Shown here: positions 30,999-39,260 of the stretch, piece after piece
Layout of the letters: every line of letters starts with the position of its first letter
Numbering within the stretch: position 1 is the stretch's first letter
Source: Micromonospora_H sonneratiae
GTDB taxonomy: Bacteria > Actinomycetota > Actinomycetes > Mycobacteriales > Micromonosporaceae
Assembly (NCBI RefSeq): GCF_042679305.1
Contig: NZ_JBHTMP010000039.1
Coordinates: 1-64,000, forward strand
Reading direction: 5' to 3'
DNA length: 64,000 bases
The notes under the pieces: model-generated
Database searches by the model: none
Told to the model about the DNA's origin: nothing
What the model saw: only the letters and a program-made list of their open reading frames with translations
Made by a program: the position numbers and the translations under genes

Positions 30999-33900
30999 GT
31001 GGTCATGCGAAGCAGTCCTCTACCGAGAATGAGCAGGCGTGGGCGCGTCACGGTCGGCGTGCTGCTCGGGGTGTTCGTGCTCTTCACCCTGCTGGGTTGG
31101 GGGGTGCAGGCCTGGACCGACTGGTTGTGGTTCGACGAGGTCGATTACACCCAGGTCTTCAAGGGTGTGCTGCTCACCCGGGTGCTGCTCTTCATCGCCG
31201 TCGGGCTGGCCATGGCGGTCGTGATCGGCGGCAACCTCTGGCTGGCCTACCGGCTACGGCCGATGCTGCGCCCGCACTCGGTCGAGCAGGCCACGCTGGA
31301 GCGCTACCGGATGCTGCTGGCCCCGAGGATCGGCACCTGGTTCGTGGCGATCGCGGTGCTCGTCGGCCTCTTCGCCGGACTGTCCGGCCAGAGCCGGTGG
31401 AGCCAGTGGATGCTGTTCCGCAACTCCCAGGACTTCGGGGTCAAGGACCCGGAGTTCAAGATCGATGTCGGGTTCTACGTCTTCGAGTACCCGTTCCTGC
31501 GCTATCTGCTGGGGCTCGGCTTCACCGCGATCGTGCTGGCCGTGATCGGCTCGTTGGCCGTGCACTACATCTTCGGCGGCGTCCGGTTACAGGGGGCCGG
31601 CGACCGGATGACCGGCGCGGCCCGGGCCCACCTGACCAGCCTGGTCGCCGTCTTCGTGCTGCTCAAGGCCGTCGCCTACGTGCTGGACCGACGGGCGATG
31701 CTGCTGGAGTACAACGAGGGCACCAAGCTGTACGGTGCCGGCTACGCCGACGTCAACGCGTTGCTGCCGGCCAAGGAGACGCTGGCGCTGATCTCCATCG
31801 TGGTGGCGGTGGCCATCATCGTGTTCTCCAACGCGGTGATGCGTAACCTCGTCTGGCCGGGTATCTCGCTGGCCCTGCTCGGCGTCTCGGCCGTGGCGAT
31901 CGGCGGAATCTATCCGTGGGCCGTGCAGACCTTCGAGGTCAAGCCCAGCGCCAAGGACAAGGAAGCGCCGTACATCGAGCGCAGCATCAAGGCGACCCGG
32001 GCGGCGTTCGGGCTGGATGACACCCAGAGCAAGCCGTACGCGGCGGCCAACCTCAAGCCGCCGCCGAGCCTGGCCACCGACACGACGGTGGTGCCCAACG
32101 TCCGGTTGCTCGACCCGCAACTCGTCTCCGAGACCTACACCCAGCTCCAGCAGGTCCGGGGCTTCTACGACTTCGGCCCGAAGCTCGACATCGACCGCTA
32201 TGCGGTCGGGCCGCAGGGCCAGACCAGGACCCAGGACTACGTGGTCGGTCTCCGCGAGATCAACTACAGCGAGCTGACCGAGCAGCAGCGTGGCTGGATC
32301 AACCGGCACACCGTCTTCACCCACGGCTACGGCCTGGTCGCCGCGCCGGCGAACAAGGTGGTCTGCGGCGGTCAGCCGTTCTTCGTCTCGGGCTTCCTCG
32401 GGGACCGGACACAGGAGGAGGCCTGCTCGTCGCAGACCGAGGAGATCCCGACCGAGCAGCCGCGGATCTACTACGGCGAGCAGATGGGCGAGGGCGACTA
32501 CGCGATCGTCGGCCAGGTCGACAAGGACCGGCCCGTCGAGTTCGACCGGCCGACCAGCGCCGGTGGGGAGCAGCACTACACCTACACCGGTGCCGGCGGC
32601 GTCGAGATCGGCTCGTTCACCCGCAAGCTGCTCTACGCCATCAAGGAGCAGGAGAGCAACTTCCTGCTCTCCGGGGCCATCAACGAGAACTCCAAGCTGT
32701 TGTACGTGCGTAACCCCCGGGACCGGGTGGAGAAGGTGGCCCCGTTCCTGACCCTGGACGGTGACCCGTACCCGGCGGTGGTCGGTGGGCGGATCCAGTG
32801 GATCATCGACGGATACACCACCTCGGCGACCTACCCGTACGCCCAGCAGGTCAACCTGCAGACCGAGACTGCCGACGAGTTGACCGGCCTGGGCACGTTC
32901 CAGCTGGCCAAGACCAACGTCAACTACATCCGCAACTCGGTGAAGGCCACCGTCGACGCGTACGACGGCACGGTGAAGCTCTACCAGTTCGACGACACCG
33001 ACCCGGTGCTGAAGGCCTGGAACAAGGCGTTCGGTGGCGATCTCGTGGTGCCCAAGGCGGAGATCCCGGCCGAGTTGGCCGCACATTTCCGCTACCCGGC
33101 CGACCTGTTCAAGGTGCAGCGCAACCTGCTGTCGAACTTCCACGTGACCGACCCGGGCGACTTCTACTCCGGCCAGGACTTCTGGGAGGTGCCGAACGTC
33201 CCGGACGCGCCGGACAGCAACAAGAAGCAGCCGCCGTACTACCTGCTGACCCAGTTGCCCGGCCAGGACGGTGCCCGGTTCCAGCTCACTTCGGCGGTGA
33301 CCCCGCGTGGCCGGCAGAACCTCGCCGCGTTGATCTCCGGGTCGTACGTGGACGGCAAGCCGCGCCTGGAGGTGCTGGAGTTGCCGGACCAGACGGCGGT
33401 CTCCGGGCCGGTGCAGGCGCACCAGCGGATGACCAACAACGCCACCATCCGACAACAGCTGAACCTGCTCTCCTCCAACCAGGCCCAGGTGCAGTACGGC
33501 AACCTGCTCTCGCTGCCCTTCGGGGACGGCATGCTCTACGTCGAGCCGGTGTACGTGAAGCTCAACCAGACCAACGCCTACCCGGTGTTGCAGAAGGTGC
33601 TGTTGTCCTACGGTGACGGCGGCTCGTACGTCGTGCTGGCCGACAACCTGGCCGATGGCATCAAGCAGTTGGTCGAACAGGGTAAGAAGGCCGAGGGCGG
33701 AACCACACCGCCGCCGGACGGGGGCACCACGCCACCCGGGGACGGCGGCACCCCGCCGATGACCGGGGAGTTGGCGGCGGCTGCGGCCCGGGTCCAGGCC
33801 GCCATCGCCGAGGTCAAGGCCGCGCAGGCGTCCGGCGACTTCGAACGGTACGGCCGAGCCCTGAAGGCGCTGGACGAGGCGATGACCGCCTTCCAGGCCG

Positions 33901-34004
33901 CCCAACAGGCTGCTTCGCCCGCTGCGTCGCCGAGGCCGACCGGCTCGCCGGGGGCACCGGCCGGGTCGCCCCCGCCCAGCGCGCCAGCGTCACCGGGCGG
34001 GTGA
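30999..34004 (+). CDS. UPF0182 (COG1615) large membrane protein
   Basis: 1001 residues. About seven transmembrane helices lie in the first ~310 residues (VGVLLGVFVLFTLLGW, LLFIAVGLAMAVVIGG, WFVAIAVLVGLFAGL and others), followed by a ~570-residue extracytoplasmic domain and an acidic/Pro-Thr-rich tail (TPPPDGGTTPPGDGG). The GTG at 30999 has GGAG 7 nt upstream. It is the homologue of mycobacterial Rv3193c and sits directly after the same PDZ-Lon protease. Function is unknown; conservation and size suggest an envelope or stress role. A strong intrinsic terminator follows. Confidence 0.9.
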   Translation: MVMRSSPLPRMSRRGRVTVGVLLGVFVLFTLLGWGVQAWTDWLWFDEVDYTQVFKGVLLTRVLLFIAVGLAMAVVIGGNLWLAYRLRPMLRPHSVEQATLERYRMLLAPRIGTWFVAIAVLVGLFAGLSGQSRWSQWMLFRNSQDFGVKDPEFKIDVGFYVFEYPFLRYLLGLGFTAIVLAVIGSLAVHYIFGGVRLQGAGDRMTGAARAHLTSLVAVFVLLKAVAYVLDRRAMLLEYNEGTKLYGAGYADVNALLPAKETLALISIVVAVAIIVFSNAVMRNLVWPGISLALLGVSAVAIGGIYPWAVQTFEVKPSAKDKEAPYIERSIKATRAAFGLDDTQSKPYAAANLKPPPSLATDTTVVPNVRLLDPQLVSETYTQLQQVRGFYDFGPKLDIDRYAVGPQGQTRTQDYVVGLREINYSELTEQQRGWINRHTVFTHGYGLVAAPANKVVCGGQPFFVSGFLGDRTQEEACSSQTEEIPTEQPRIYYGEQMGEGDYAIVGQVDKDRPVEFDRPTSAGGEQHYTYTGAGGVEIGSFTRKLLYAIKEQESNFLLSGAINENSKLLYVRNPRDRVEKVAPFLTLDGDPYPAVVGGRIQWIIDGYTTSATYPYAQQVNLQTETADELTGLGTFQLAKTNVNYIRNSVKATVDAYDGTVKLYQFDDTDPVLKAWNKAFGGDLVVPKAEIPAELAAHFRYPADLFKVQRNLLSNFHVTDPGDFYSGQDFWEVPNVPDAPDSNKKQPPYYLLTQLPGQDGARFQLTSAVTPRGRQNLAALISGSYVDGKPRLEVLELPDQTAVSGPVQAHQRMTNNATIRQQLNLLSSNQAQVQYGNLLSLPFGDGMLYVEPVYVKLNQTNAYPVLQKVLLSYGDGGSYVVLADNLADGIKQLVEQGKKAEGGTTPPPDGGTTPPGDGGTPPMTGELAAAAARVQAAIAEVKAAQASGDFERYGRALKALDEAMTAFQAAQQAASPAASPRPTGSPGAPAGSPPPSAPASPGG

Positions 34005-34032
34005 TCAACCCGTAGTCCCTACCGCCCGCAGC

Positions 34033-34078
34033 CAGCGCTGCAACCCGGGCCATCGCCATCGGGTTGCAGCGCTGTTTT
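34033..34078 (+). terminator. intrinsic terminator after the UPF0182 gene
   Basis: CAGCGCTGCAACCC (34033-34046) pairs perfectly with 34061-34074, then TTTT. One of the few textbook T-tailed terminators here. Confidence 0.88.
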
Positions 34079-34110
34079 GCTGGGTGGCTTCGGGTGCTTT
34101 CCGACCTGTT

Positions 34111-34140
34111 TTGCGGTCAGGTCGTCCGGTGCGCTAATGT
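34111..34140 (+). promoter_or_regulatory. promoter of the first initiator tRNA
   Basis: -35 TTGCGG (34111-34116), 18-bp spacer, -10 TAATGT (34135-34140), 11 bp before the mature tRNA. The second tRNA has TACTGT (34452-34457) at exactly the same distance, though its -35 is weak. Confidence 0.55.
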
Positions 34141-34151
34141 AAGCGGGCCGA

Positions 34152-34228
34152 CGCGGGGTGGAGCAGCTCGGTAGCTCGCTGGGCTCATAACCCAGAGGTC
34201 GCAGGTTCAAATCCTGTCCCCGCTACCA
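34152..34228 (+). tRNA. initiator tRNA-fMet (CAT), copy 1
   Basis: 77 nt with CCA encoded. C1 faces T72 (unpaired, the initiator hallmark); the anticodon stem has GGG/CCC next to the CTCATAA loop; the T-arm is GGTTCAAATCC. Closely similar to E. coli tRNA-fMet. Confidence 0.97.
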
Positions 34229-34233
34229 ATTGA

Positions 34234-34273
34234 CGACCCGGTTCCAGATTCTGGAGCCGGGTCGTTTTCTTTC
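34234..34273 (+). terminator. terminator of tRNA copy 1
   Basis: Stem 34234-34247/34251-34264 (arms CGACCCGG and CCGGGTCG outside, TCCAG/CTGGA inside, one G-T pair) followed by TTTTCTTT. Confidence 0.85.
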
Positions 34274-34354
34274 CGTCGGGCTGCGACAGCCTTTCAGTCG
34301 GGGTGCGACAGCCTTTCCGTCGGGCTGCGACAGCTTTTCCGTCGGGGGGCAAGC
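34271..34354 (+). repeat. 22-bp tandem repeat between the tRNA genes
   Basis: Three full units start at 34271, 34293 and 34315, and a partial one at 34337. The consensus is TTCCGTCGGGCTGCGACAGC with small variations. No spacers, so not CRISPR. Confidence 0.75.
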
Positions 34355-34468
34355 GGATTCGGCCGGTTCGCCCCGGGCGACGCAGCGTGCTGGTTTCGTA
34401 CGAATCCCTGGCCTTTGCCAGCCCGCTTCGTGATCGCCGCTGCCGATGCGCTACTGTTAGTGGGCCGA

Positions 34469-34545
34469 CGCGGGGTGGAGCAGCTCGGTAGCTCGCTGGG
34501 CTCATAACCCAGAGGTCGCAGGTTCAAATCCTGTCCCCGCTACCA
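34469..34545 (+). tRNA. initiator tRNA-fMet (CAT), copy 2
   Basis: Identical in all 77 bases to the copy 317 bp upstream, including encoded CCA. The 8 bases before each gene (GGGCCGA context) are also the same, pointing to a recent tandem duplication or gene conversion. Confidence 0.97.
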
Positions 34546-34558
34546 AGCGATGTAGGTC

Positions 34559-34602
34559 AGAAGGCCGATTCTCGAACTTTCGAGAGTCGGCCTTCTGATT
34601 TT
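34559..34602 (+). terminator. terminator of tRNA copy 2
   Basis: AGAAGGCCGA (34559-34568) pairs with 34587-34596, and CTCGAA (34571-34576) with 34579-34584; then GATTTT. Confidence 0.85.
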
Positions 34603-34877
34603 CCGCCCCTGTCCAGCCGGGGCGGCCCTCGACGTCGAGGGCGGGGGTGCGCAGGTCGTTCACGTCCAGCCGTACGGATCCGACCCGAGCGGTATCCGGT
34701 CGGATCCGAAGTCGGCTCTGCTTTCCCGGGACAGCTCTCAGCATTCGTCCAGTTTCGATTGGTACGGTCCCGGCACAGCGCTCCATAGTGGACGAAAGTG
34801 ATCTCGACCATTGGTCGGCCCACCCGGCCACGGCGGGGAATGGGGCGCGCAATTGCTGTCACCCGTTGGGAGTTGTA
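34603..34877. other. 275-nt leader region before spo0M
   Basis: No coding sequence seen. It contains a CCTCGACGTCGAGG palindrome (34627-34640) and a possible promoter for spo0M further right, but no hexamer pair I would call. Confidence 0.4.
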
Positions 34878-35918
34878 GTGGTCTTCAAGAGGATGCTGGG
34901 TGCCTTCGGTGTCGGGGGGCCGAGTGTCGACACGGTCCTGTCCAACCCGAACACCCGCCCGGGACTGCCGCTGGATGGGCAGGTCAACCTGGTCGGCGGC
35001 AGCCACGACGTGGACATCGAGCAGCTGACGGTCGGTCTGGTGACCCGGGTCGAGGTCGAGGGCGGTGACGAGGAGTACGACGCGCTGGTGGAGTTCACCC
35101 GGGTCGGAGTCGGTGGACCGCTGCGCCTTGCGGCGGGGCAGCACCTGTCGATCCCGTTCCGGGTGCCGATGCCGTGGGAGACCCCGGTCACCGACCTGAA
35201 CGGGCAGCGCCTGCATGGGATGACCATGGGGCTACGTACCGAGGTGGCGATCTCGGGCGCCATCGACAAGGGCGACCTGGATGCCGTGTACGTGTATCCG
35301 CTGCCGGTGCAGGAACGGATCGTCGAGGCGTTCGCCCGGCTCGGATTCCAGTTCAAGCGGGCCGACCTTGAGCGGGGGCAGCTGTACGGCGTACCGCAGA
35401 CGCTGCCGTTCTACCAGGAGATCGAGTTCTTCGCCCCGCCGCAGTACGCCCACGGGATAGCCGAGGTGGAGCTGACGTTCGTGGCGAACCCGCACGGCGT
35501 TGAGGTGATTCTGGAGTTCGACAAGCGGACCGGGGCGTTCGGCGGCAGCCACGACGCGATCAGCCGCTACAGCGTGGCTCACACCGAGGCGGACCAGGGC
35601 GACTGGCTCGCCCGGGTCGACGGGTGGGTACGGCAGGCGCTCGAACGCCACCAGTCGGCCGTTTCCGCGTTCGGCGGCAACCCGTACGGCGCTCCCGGAT
35701 ACCCGCCGGCATACAGCCACGGGGGTTACGGACATGGCGGTTACGGCCATGGCGGCCACTACGAGGAGCACCACGAGCGCAGCGGCCCGGGGATGGGGGC
35801 GGTCGTCGCGGGTGCGGTCGGGGGCGCGGCGCTCGGCTTCGCCGGCGGAATGCTGATCGACGAGGTCTTCGACGATGACGACGACGAGTCGGCCGAGGCG
35901 GACGGCGACGACGAGTAA
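34878..35918 (+). CDS. spo0M: Spo0M-like sporulation-control protein
   Basis: 346 residues from a GTG with GGGAG 5 nt upstream. The arrestin-like Spo0M fold covers about residues 1-240 (VFKRMLGAFGVGGPSVDTVL, RLAAGQHLSIPFRVPMPWETP). The C-terminal extension is unusual: Gly/Tyr/His repeats (HGGYGHGGYGHGGHYEEHHE), a glycine-zipper-like hydrophobic stretch (GAVVAGAVGGAALGFAGGM) and a final Asp/Glu-rich tail. In Bacillus, Spo0M modulates sporulation and cell shape. The zipper and His-rich parts suggest membrane or metal interaction; that is inference. Confidence 0.87.
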   Translation: MVFKRMLGAFGVGGPSVDTVLSNPNTRPGLPLDGQVNLVGGSHDVDIEQLTVGLVTRVEVEGGDEEYDALVEFTRVGVGGPLRLAAGQHLSIPFRVPMPWETPVTDLNGQRLHGMTMGLRTEVAISGAIDKGDLDAVYVYPLPVQERIVEAFARLGFQFKRADLERGQLYGVPQTLPFYQEIEFFAPPQYAHGIAEVELTFVANPHGVEVILEFDKRTGAFGGSHDAISRYSVAHTEADQGDWLARVDGWVRQALERHQSAVSAFGGNPYGAPGYPPAYSHGGYGHGGYGHGGHYEEHHERSGPGMGAVVAGAVGGAALGFAGGMLIDEVFDDDDDESAEADGDDE

Positions 35919-36106
35919 CCACCGGTCGGTGCGGGACGACCAGCCGGGGCGATGGCCGTCCCCGGCGCCGCCACCAGGCTGATCCCGATCATGGCCGACC
36001 GGCGCGTCGGTTGGCCATGGTTCGTCACCGGTAGCCGTACCCCAGCGGGGGCTGGCCTGTTTTGCAGCGGCTCGGCGTGGGGCCGGGCCATCTGAAAGGA
36101 GTGAAC

Positions 36107-36313
36107 ATGCTGGGACTGGAAGCGAAGCTGTCCAAGGACTGGGAGGGCAAGAGCGCGCAGGAGCTTGCGGACGCCCCGGTCACCGCCATCCAGGGGGTGT
36201 CGGAGGGCGACGCGGAGTTGCTGCTGAAGGCCTTCGGCATCAAGACCGTCCGGGACTTCGGCACCAACAAGTACTTCCGGTGGGCCAATTCGATCGTGAC
36301 GCTGGCCGACTAG
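36107..36313 (+). CDS. small helix-hairpin-helix-like protein
   Basis: 68 residues, beginning MLGLEAKLSKDWEGKSAQEL; GAAAGGA sits 6 nt before the ATG. The segment AIQGVSEGDAELLLKAFGIK (about 27-46) reads as a helix-hairpin-helix-like DNA/protein-binding motif. Its position right after spo0M suggests possible functional association. Function unknown. Confidence 0.72.
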   Translation: MLGLEAKLSKDWEGKSAQELADAPVTAIQGVSEGDAELLLKAFGIKTVRDFGTNKYFRWANSIVTLAD

Positions 36314-36428
36314 TCCCCGGCGCAGGCGTTTTCTGCGGCCAGCGTGGGCGCCGGCCGTGGCTGGGCGCGTAGGCGTCCTCTGCAACGAGCGCGGGCGCCC
36401 GCTGTGGCGGGCGTAGGCGGCTGACGAG

Positions 36429-36465
36429 ACCGGCGGGGTGGTGTCTGGGACACCACCCCGCCGGT
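36429..36465. terminator. terminator hairpin after the small HhH-like gene
   Basis: Perfect 17-bp arms, 36429-36445 and 36449-36465, 3-nt loop TGG (arm core CCGGCGGGGTGGTGTC). It follows an imperfect tandem duplication of about 46 bp (36320-36412). Confidence 0.8.
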
Positions 36466-36562
36466 TGTCGCGTCTTCGCCGATGGACCGGACCCGATCCG
36501 CCCCCGAGTCGGATAACGGCCAACCCAGGGTCAGGCTTGCGCGCACCGGGGAGGATGGGGGC

Positions 36563-36805
36563 ATGTCTGTATTGGGTACGTGGTGGGCGCGGCTGAGCGC
36601 GGTTGTCAGCGGCGTGATGTTGACCCTGCTGGTTCCGGCCGCTGCCTGGGCATCGACCGACACCGGGGCAATGGTCGTGGAGGCTGCCCGGCGGCGGCCC
36701 CGGGGCTTCGGCGGCTTCTTCGGGGCGATCTGCTGCCTCGTCGTGGTCGGCATTGTGGTGCTGGTGCTGTTCTTCGTGATGCGCAACCGGCGGGGCCGCG
36801 GCTGA
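36563..36805 (+). CDS. small membrane protein, unknown
   Basis: 80 residues from the ATG at 36563 (GAGGATGGGG upstream). A signal-like hydrophobic segment (LSAVVSGVMLTLLVPAAAWA, about 10-29) and a second transmembrane helix with a Cys pair (AICCLVVVGIVVLVLFFVM, about 56-74), then a short Arg-rich tail. The loop between is basic. No family recognised. Confidence 0.6.
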   Translation: MSVLGTWWARLSAVVSGVMLTLLVPAAAWASTDTGAMVVEAARRRPRGFGGFFGAICCLVVVGIVVLVLFFVMRNRRGRG

Positions 36806-36892
36806 CCGAGGGGTCGGTGACGGTGGCTCGGCTGGGCGACCATCGACCCGATCGTCACCGATGCTCCGTCTGGCCAGCCGACCGGTGGAAGA

Positions 36893-38302
36893 TCAGCTGA
36901 CCAGAGCGGCATTCGCGCGGGCGATGAACTGGATCGCGGCTCCCCGGCTGGTCTGCTGGCCGGACCGGGCGCTTTCCGCGGTCGTCGCCAGCAGGGCACG
37001 CACCCTGCCGTGACCCTTCGGCGGCGGGACCGGGGCCGGTCCGAACCGGCTGCTCATCGCATTCTCGAAGGCTGCAACCCGCTTCATGCCCTGGTCGGTC
37101 AACGACTGTTCGACGACCCGCCGGATGTTCAGGTTCGCGTTCAGGCCGCGTTCGGCACCGAGAACCCGGCCGACCTCCGTCTCGTTCGTCAGGAAGTCGA
37201 TGACGTCGGCGACGGTCTGCGGGTGGCGGGTGCCATGGAAGCCGGCCCAGTACATCGAGGCCCGCGCCCAGTGGGCCTCGGGTGCTCCGGGGTAGGAGAT
37301 CACGGCGAGTTCGTCGCCGGTGTGGCGTTGCAACTCCGGCAGCTCGTCGGCCCAGGCGAAGACGGTGGCGACCCGCCCGGACACGATTGGCTGCCGAGCG
37401 GGGTCCGGCTCGTCGGTCGCCCGGACGACGACCGGTCCCGGGGCGGTGCGGTTGGACCGGGCACTCTGCCACATGTCCAGCCAGCGGGTCAGATCATCGA
37501 CCGTGAAGCCGACCTGCCGTCCGTGGTAGAGCTCCCGGCCGTGCGTTCGTAACCACAGCCACAACGCCCTGTAGTCGCCGGACGGGTCCATGGTGCCGGC
37601 CACCCGACCTTCGCTGCGCCTGCCGACGGTGCCGATCCAACGGAAGAACTCGTCGTACGACATCCCGATGTGCGGCTCGGGCAGTTTCAGGCGTCGGAGC
37701 AGGGACCGGTTGTAGATCAGTCCCGGAGTGTTCCCGGCGGCGGCCACGGCCACCGTCCGGCCGCCGATCCGCCCGTACTGCACCAGGCTCGGTGGCAGGT
37801 TCCGCAGGTCGATCCGGCCGTCGGCGACGAAGTCGGTCAGGTCCAGCACGATCCTGCGGTGGGCGTACTCGCTGAGGTGGCCGTCGTCGATCTGGAACAG
37901 GTCGGGTGCGTTTCCACCCATGGTCTGGGTGGCCAGCCGGTCGTAGTAACCGGTCTCCCCCTGCCAGGTCAAACGGAACGTCACCGACGGATGCCGGCGG
38001 GAGTAGAGCGCGAGGGCGCGTTCGGTCAGCGTGGCCCGTTCCTTCCCACCCCACCAGAAGACCGACAGTTCGACCCGCTCGTTGGCCGGGTCGGTCGGCT
38101 CCTCGGTGCACGCTGTCGTACCGCCGACGAGCAGCGTGGCACCGGAGAGGACCGTCGCTTGCAGCAGACGTCGCCGGGTCGGGGCCGGCGGGCCCGAGCG
38201 GATCGGGACGGGAGAGGAAAGCGGCAAGGGATCTCCTGACGGTCGGCCCGGACCCGGTTGCTGGTCGGCCGGGTCAGCCACCTGAGTGATGATCCTGACC
38301 AT
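36893..38302 (-). CDS. extracellular solute-binding lipoprotein (sugar ABC type), orphan
   Basis: 469 residues. A twin-arginine-like signal with lipobox (TRRRLLQATVLSGATLLVGG ending TTAC, about 42-65) precedes a family-1 solute-binding domain (VFWWGGKERATLTERALALY, QTMGGNAPDLFQIDDGHLSE, GLIYNRSLLRRL). Such proteins bind oligosaccharides. No permease or ATPase is adjacent, so it probably serves a transporter encoded elsewhere. Divergent from purC with a ~80-nt gap. Confidence 0.87.
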   Translation of the reverse strand: MVRIITQVADPADQQPGPGRPSGDPLPLSSPVPIRSGPPAPTRRRLLQATVLSGATLLVGGTTACTEEPTDPANERVELSVFWWGGKERATLTERALALYSRRHPSVTFRLTWQGETGYYDRLATQTMGGNAPDLFQIDDGHLSEYAHRRIVLDLTDFVADGRIDLRNLPPSLVQYGRIGGRTVAVAAAGNTPGLIYNRSLLRRLKLPEPHIGMSYDEFFRWIGTVGRRSEGRVAGTMDPSGDYRALWLWLRTHGRELYHGRQVGFTVDDLTRWLDMWQSARSNRTAPGPVVVRATDEPDPARQPIVSGRVATVFAWADELPELQRHTGDELAVISYPGAPEAHWARASMYWAGFHGTRHPQTVADVIDFLTNETEVGRVLGAERGLNANLNIRRVVEQSLTDQGMKRVAAFENAMSSRFGPAPVPPPKGHGRVRALLATTAESARSGQQTSRGAAIQFIARANAALVS

Positions 38303-38387
38303 TTACACAGGCTGTTCCGCCGGGTGTCAACGGTCATCCGGGTACGCCAAATCGGCGCTTGCGCCGGGTCATGCTCTACTAGTGCCC

Positions 38388-39218
38388 GTGGAGCTGCTGC
38401 ATTCGGGCAAGGTCAGGGACGTGTACGCCGATGGTGCCGACCTCATTCTGGTCGCTTCCGATCGGCTGTCGGTCTACGACGTCGTGCTACCGACCCCGAT
38501 CCCGGACAAGGGCAAGCTGCTCACCGCGCTGTCCCTGTGGTGGTTCGAGCAGTTGGCGGATCTGGTCCCCAACCACGTGATCTCCGCGACCGACGTTCCC
38601 GCCGAGTTCGCCGGCCGGGCGATCCGCTGCCGGCGGCTGAACATGGTGCCGGTCGAGTGCATCGCCCGGGGCTACCTGACCGGTTCGGGGCTCAAGGAGT
38701 ACGAGCGGCTCGGTTCTGTCTCCGGCGTCCCGCTGCCGCCCGGTCTGGTCGAGGCGTCGAAGCTGCCCGAAGCGGTGTTCACCCCCACGACGAAGGCGCC
38801 GCTCGGGGAGCACGACGAGTCCATCGACTTCGAGGGCGTGGTCGCCAAGGTGGGGGCCGACACCGCGGCCGAGTTGCGTGACGTCACCCTTGCCGTCTAC
38901 CGCCGGGGGGCCGAGTTGGCCGCCGAGCGGGGCATCATCGTCGCCGACACCAAGGTCGAGTTCGGTTGGACGCCGGACGGGACGCTGATGCTGGCCGACG
39001 AGGTCCTCACCTCAGACTCGTCGCGTTTCTGGCCGGCAGAGTCGTACCAGCCCGGCCGGACGCAGTTCTCCTTCGACAAGCAGTATGTCCGCGACTGGGC
39101 GGTTGGTACCGGTTGGGACAAGCAGGCGCCGGCCCCCGAGGTCCCAGCCGAGGTGATCGAGGCGACCCGGGCCCGCTACGTCGACGTCTATCAACGGCTT
39201 ACCGGCCGTACCTGGTAG
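38388..39218 (+). CDS. purC: phosphoribosylaminoimidazole-succinocarboxamide synthase
   Basis: About 276 residues. SAICAR synthetase signatures: LLHSGKVRDVYADG (2-15), LNMVPVECIARGYLTGSG (about 85-102), DTKVEFGWTPDG (about 188-199) and LADEVLTSDSSRFWP (about 203-217). It joins aspartate to CAIR in purine synthesis. Two in-frame GTGs (38382, 38388) lie close together and neither has a ribosome binding site, so translation may be from a leaderless or short-leader transcript. The following PRPP-synthase-like gene is functionally related. Confidence 0.95.
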   Translation: MELLHSGKVRDVYADGADLILVASDRLSVYDVVLPTPIPDKGKLLTALSLWWFEQLADLVPNHVISATDVPAEFAGRAIRCRRLNMVPVECIARGYLTGSGLKEYERLGSVSGVPLPPGLVEASKLPEAVFTPTTKAPLGEHDESIDFEGVVAKVGADTAAELRDVTLAVYRRGAELAAERGIIVADTKVEFGWTPDGTLMLADEVLTSDSSRFWPAESYQPGRTQFSFDKQYVRDWAVGTGWDKQAPAPEVPAEVIEATRARYVDVYQRLTGRTW

Positions 39219-39260
39219 TACGGCGGCGAAGGCCGGAGAACATCCGGTTAACATGCGGCT

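Noticed and set aside
34019..34210. Minus-strand ORFs beginning MNLRPLGYEP, also at 34294-34527
   Set aside because: Antisense translations of the tRNA-fMet genes, a well-known spurious call.
34271..34354. CRISPR-like repeat array
   Set aside because: The 22-bp units are directly abutting with no spacers, and no cas gene is present.
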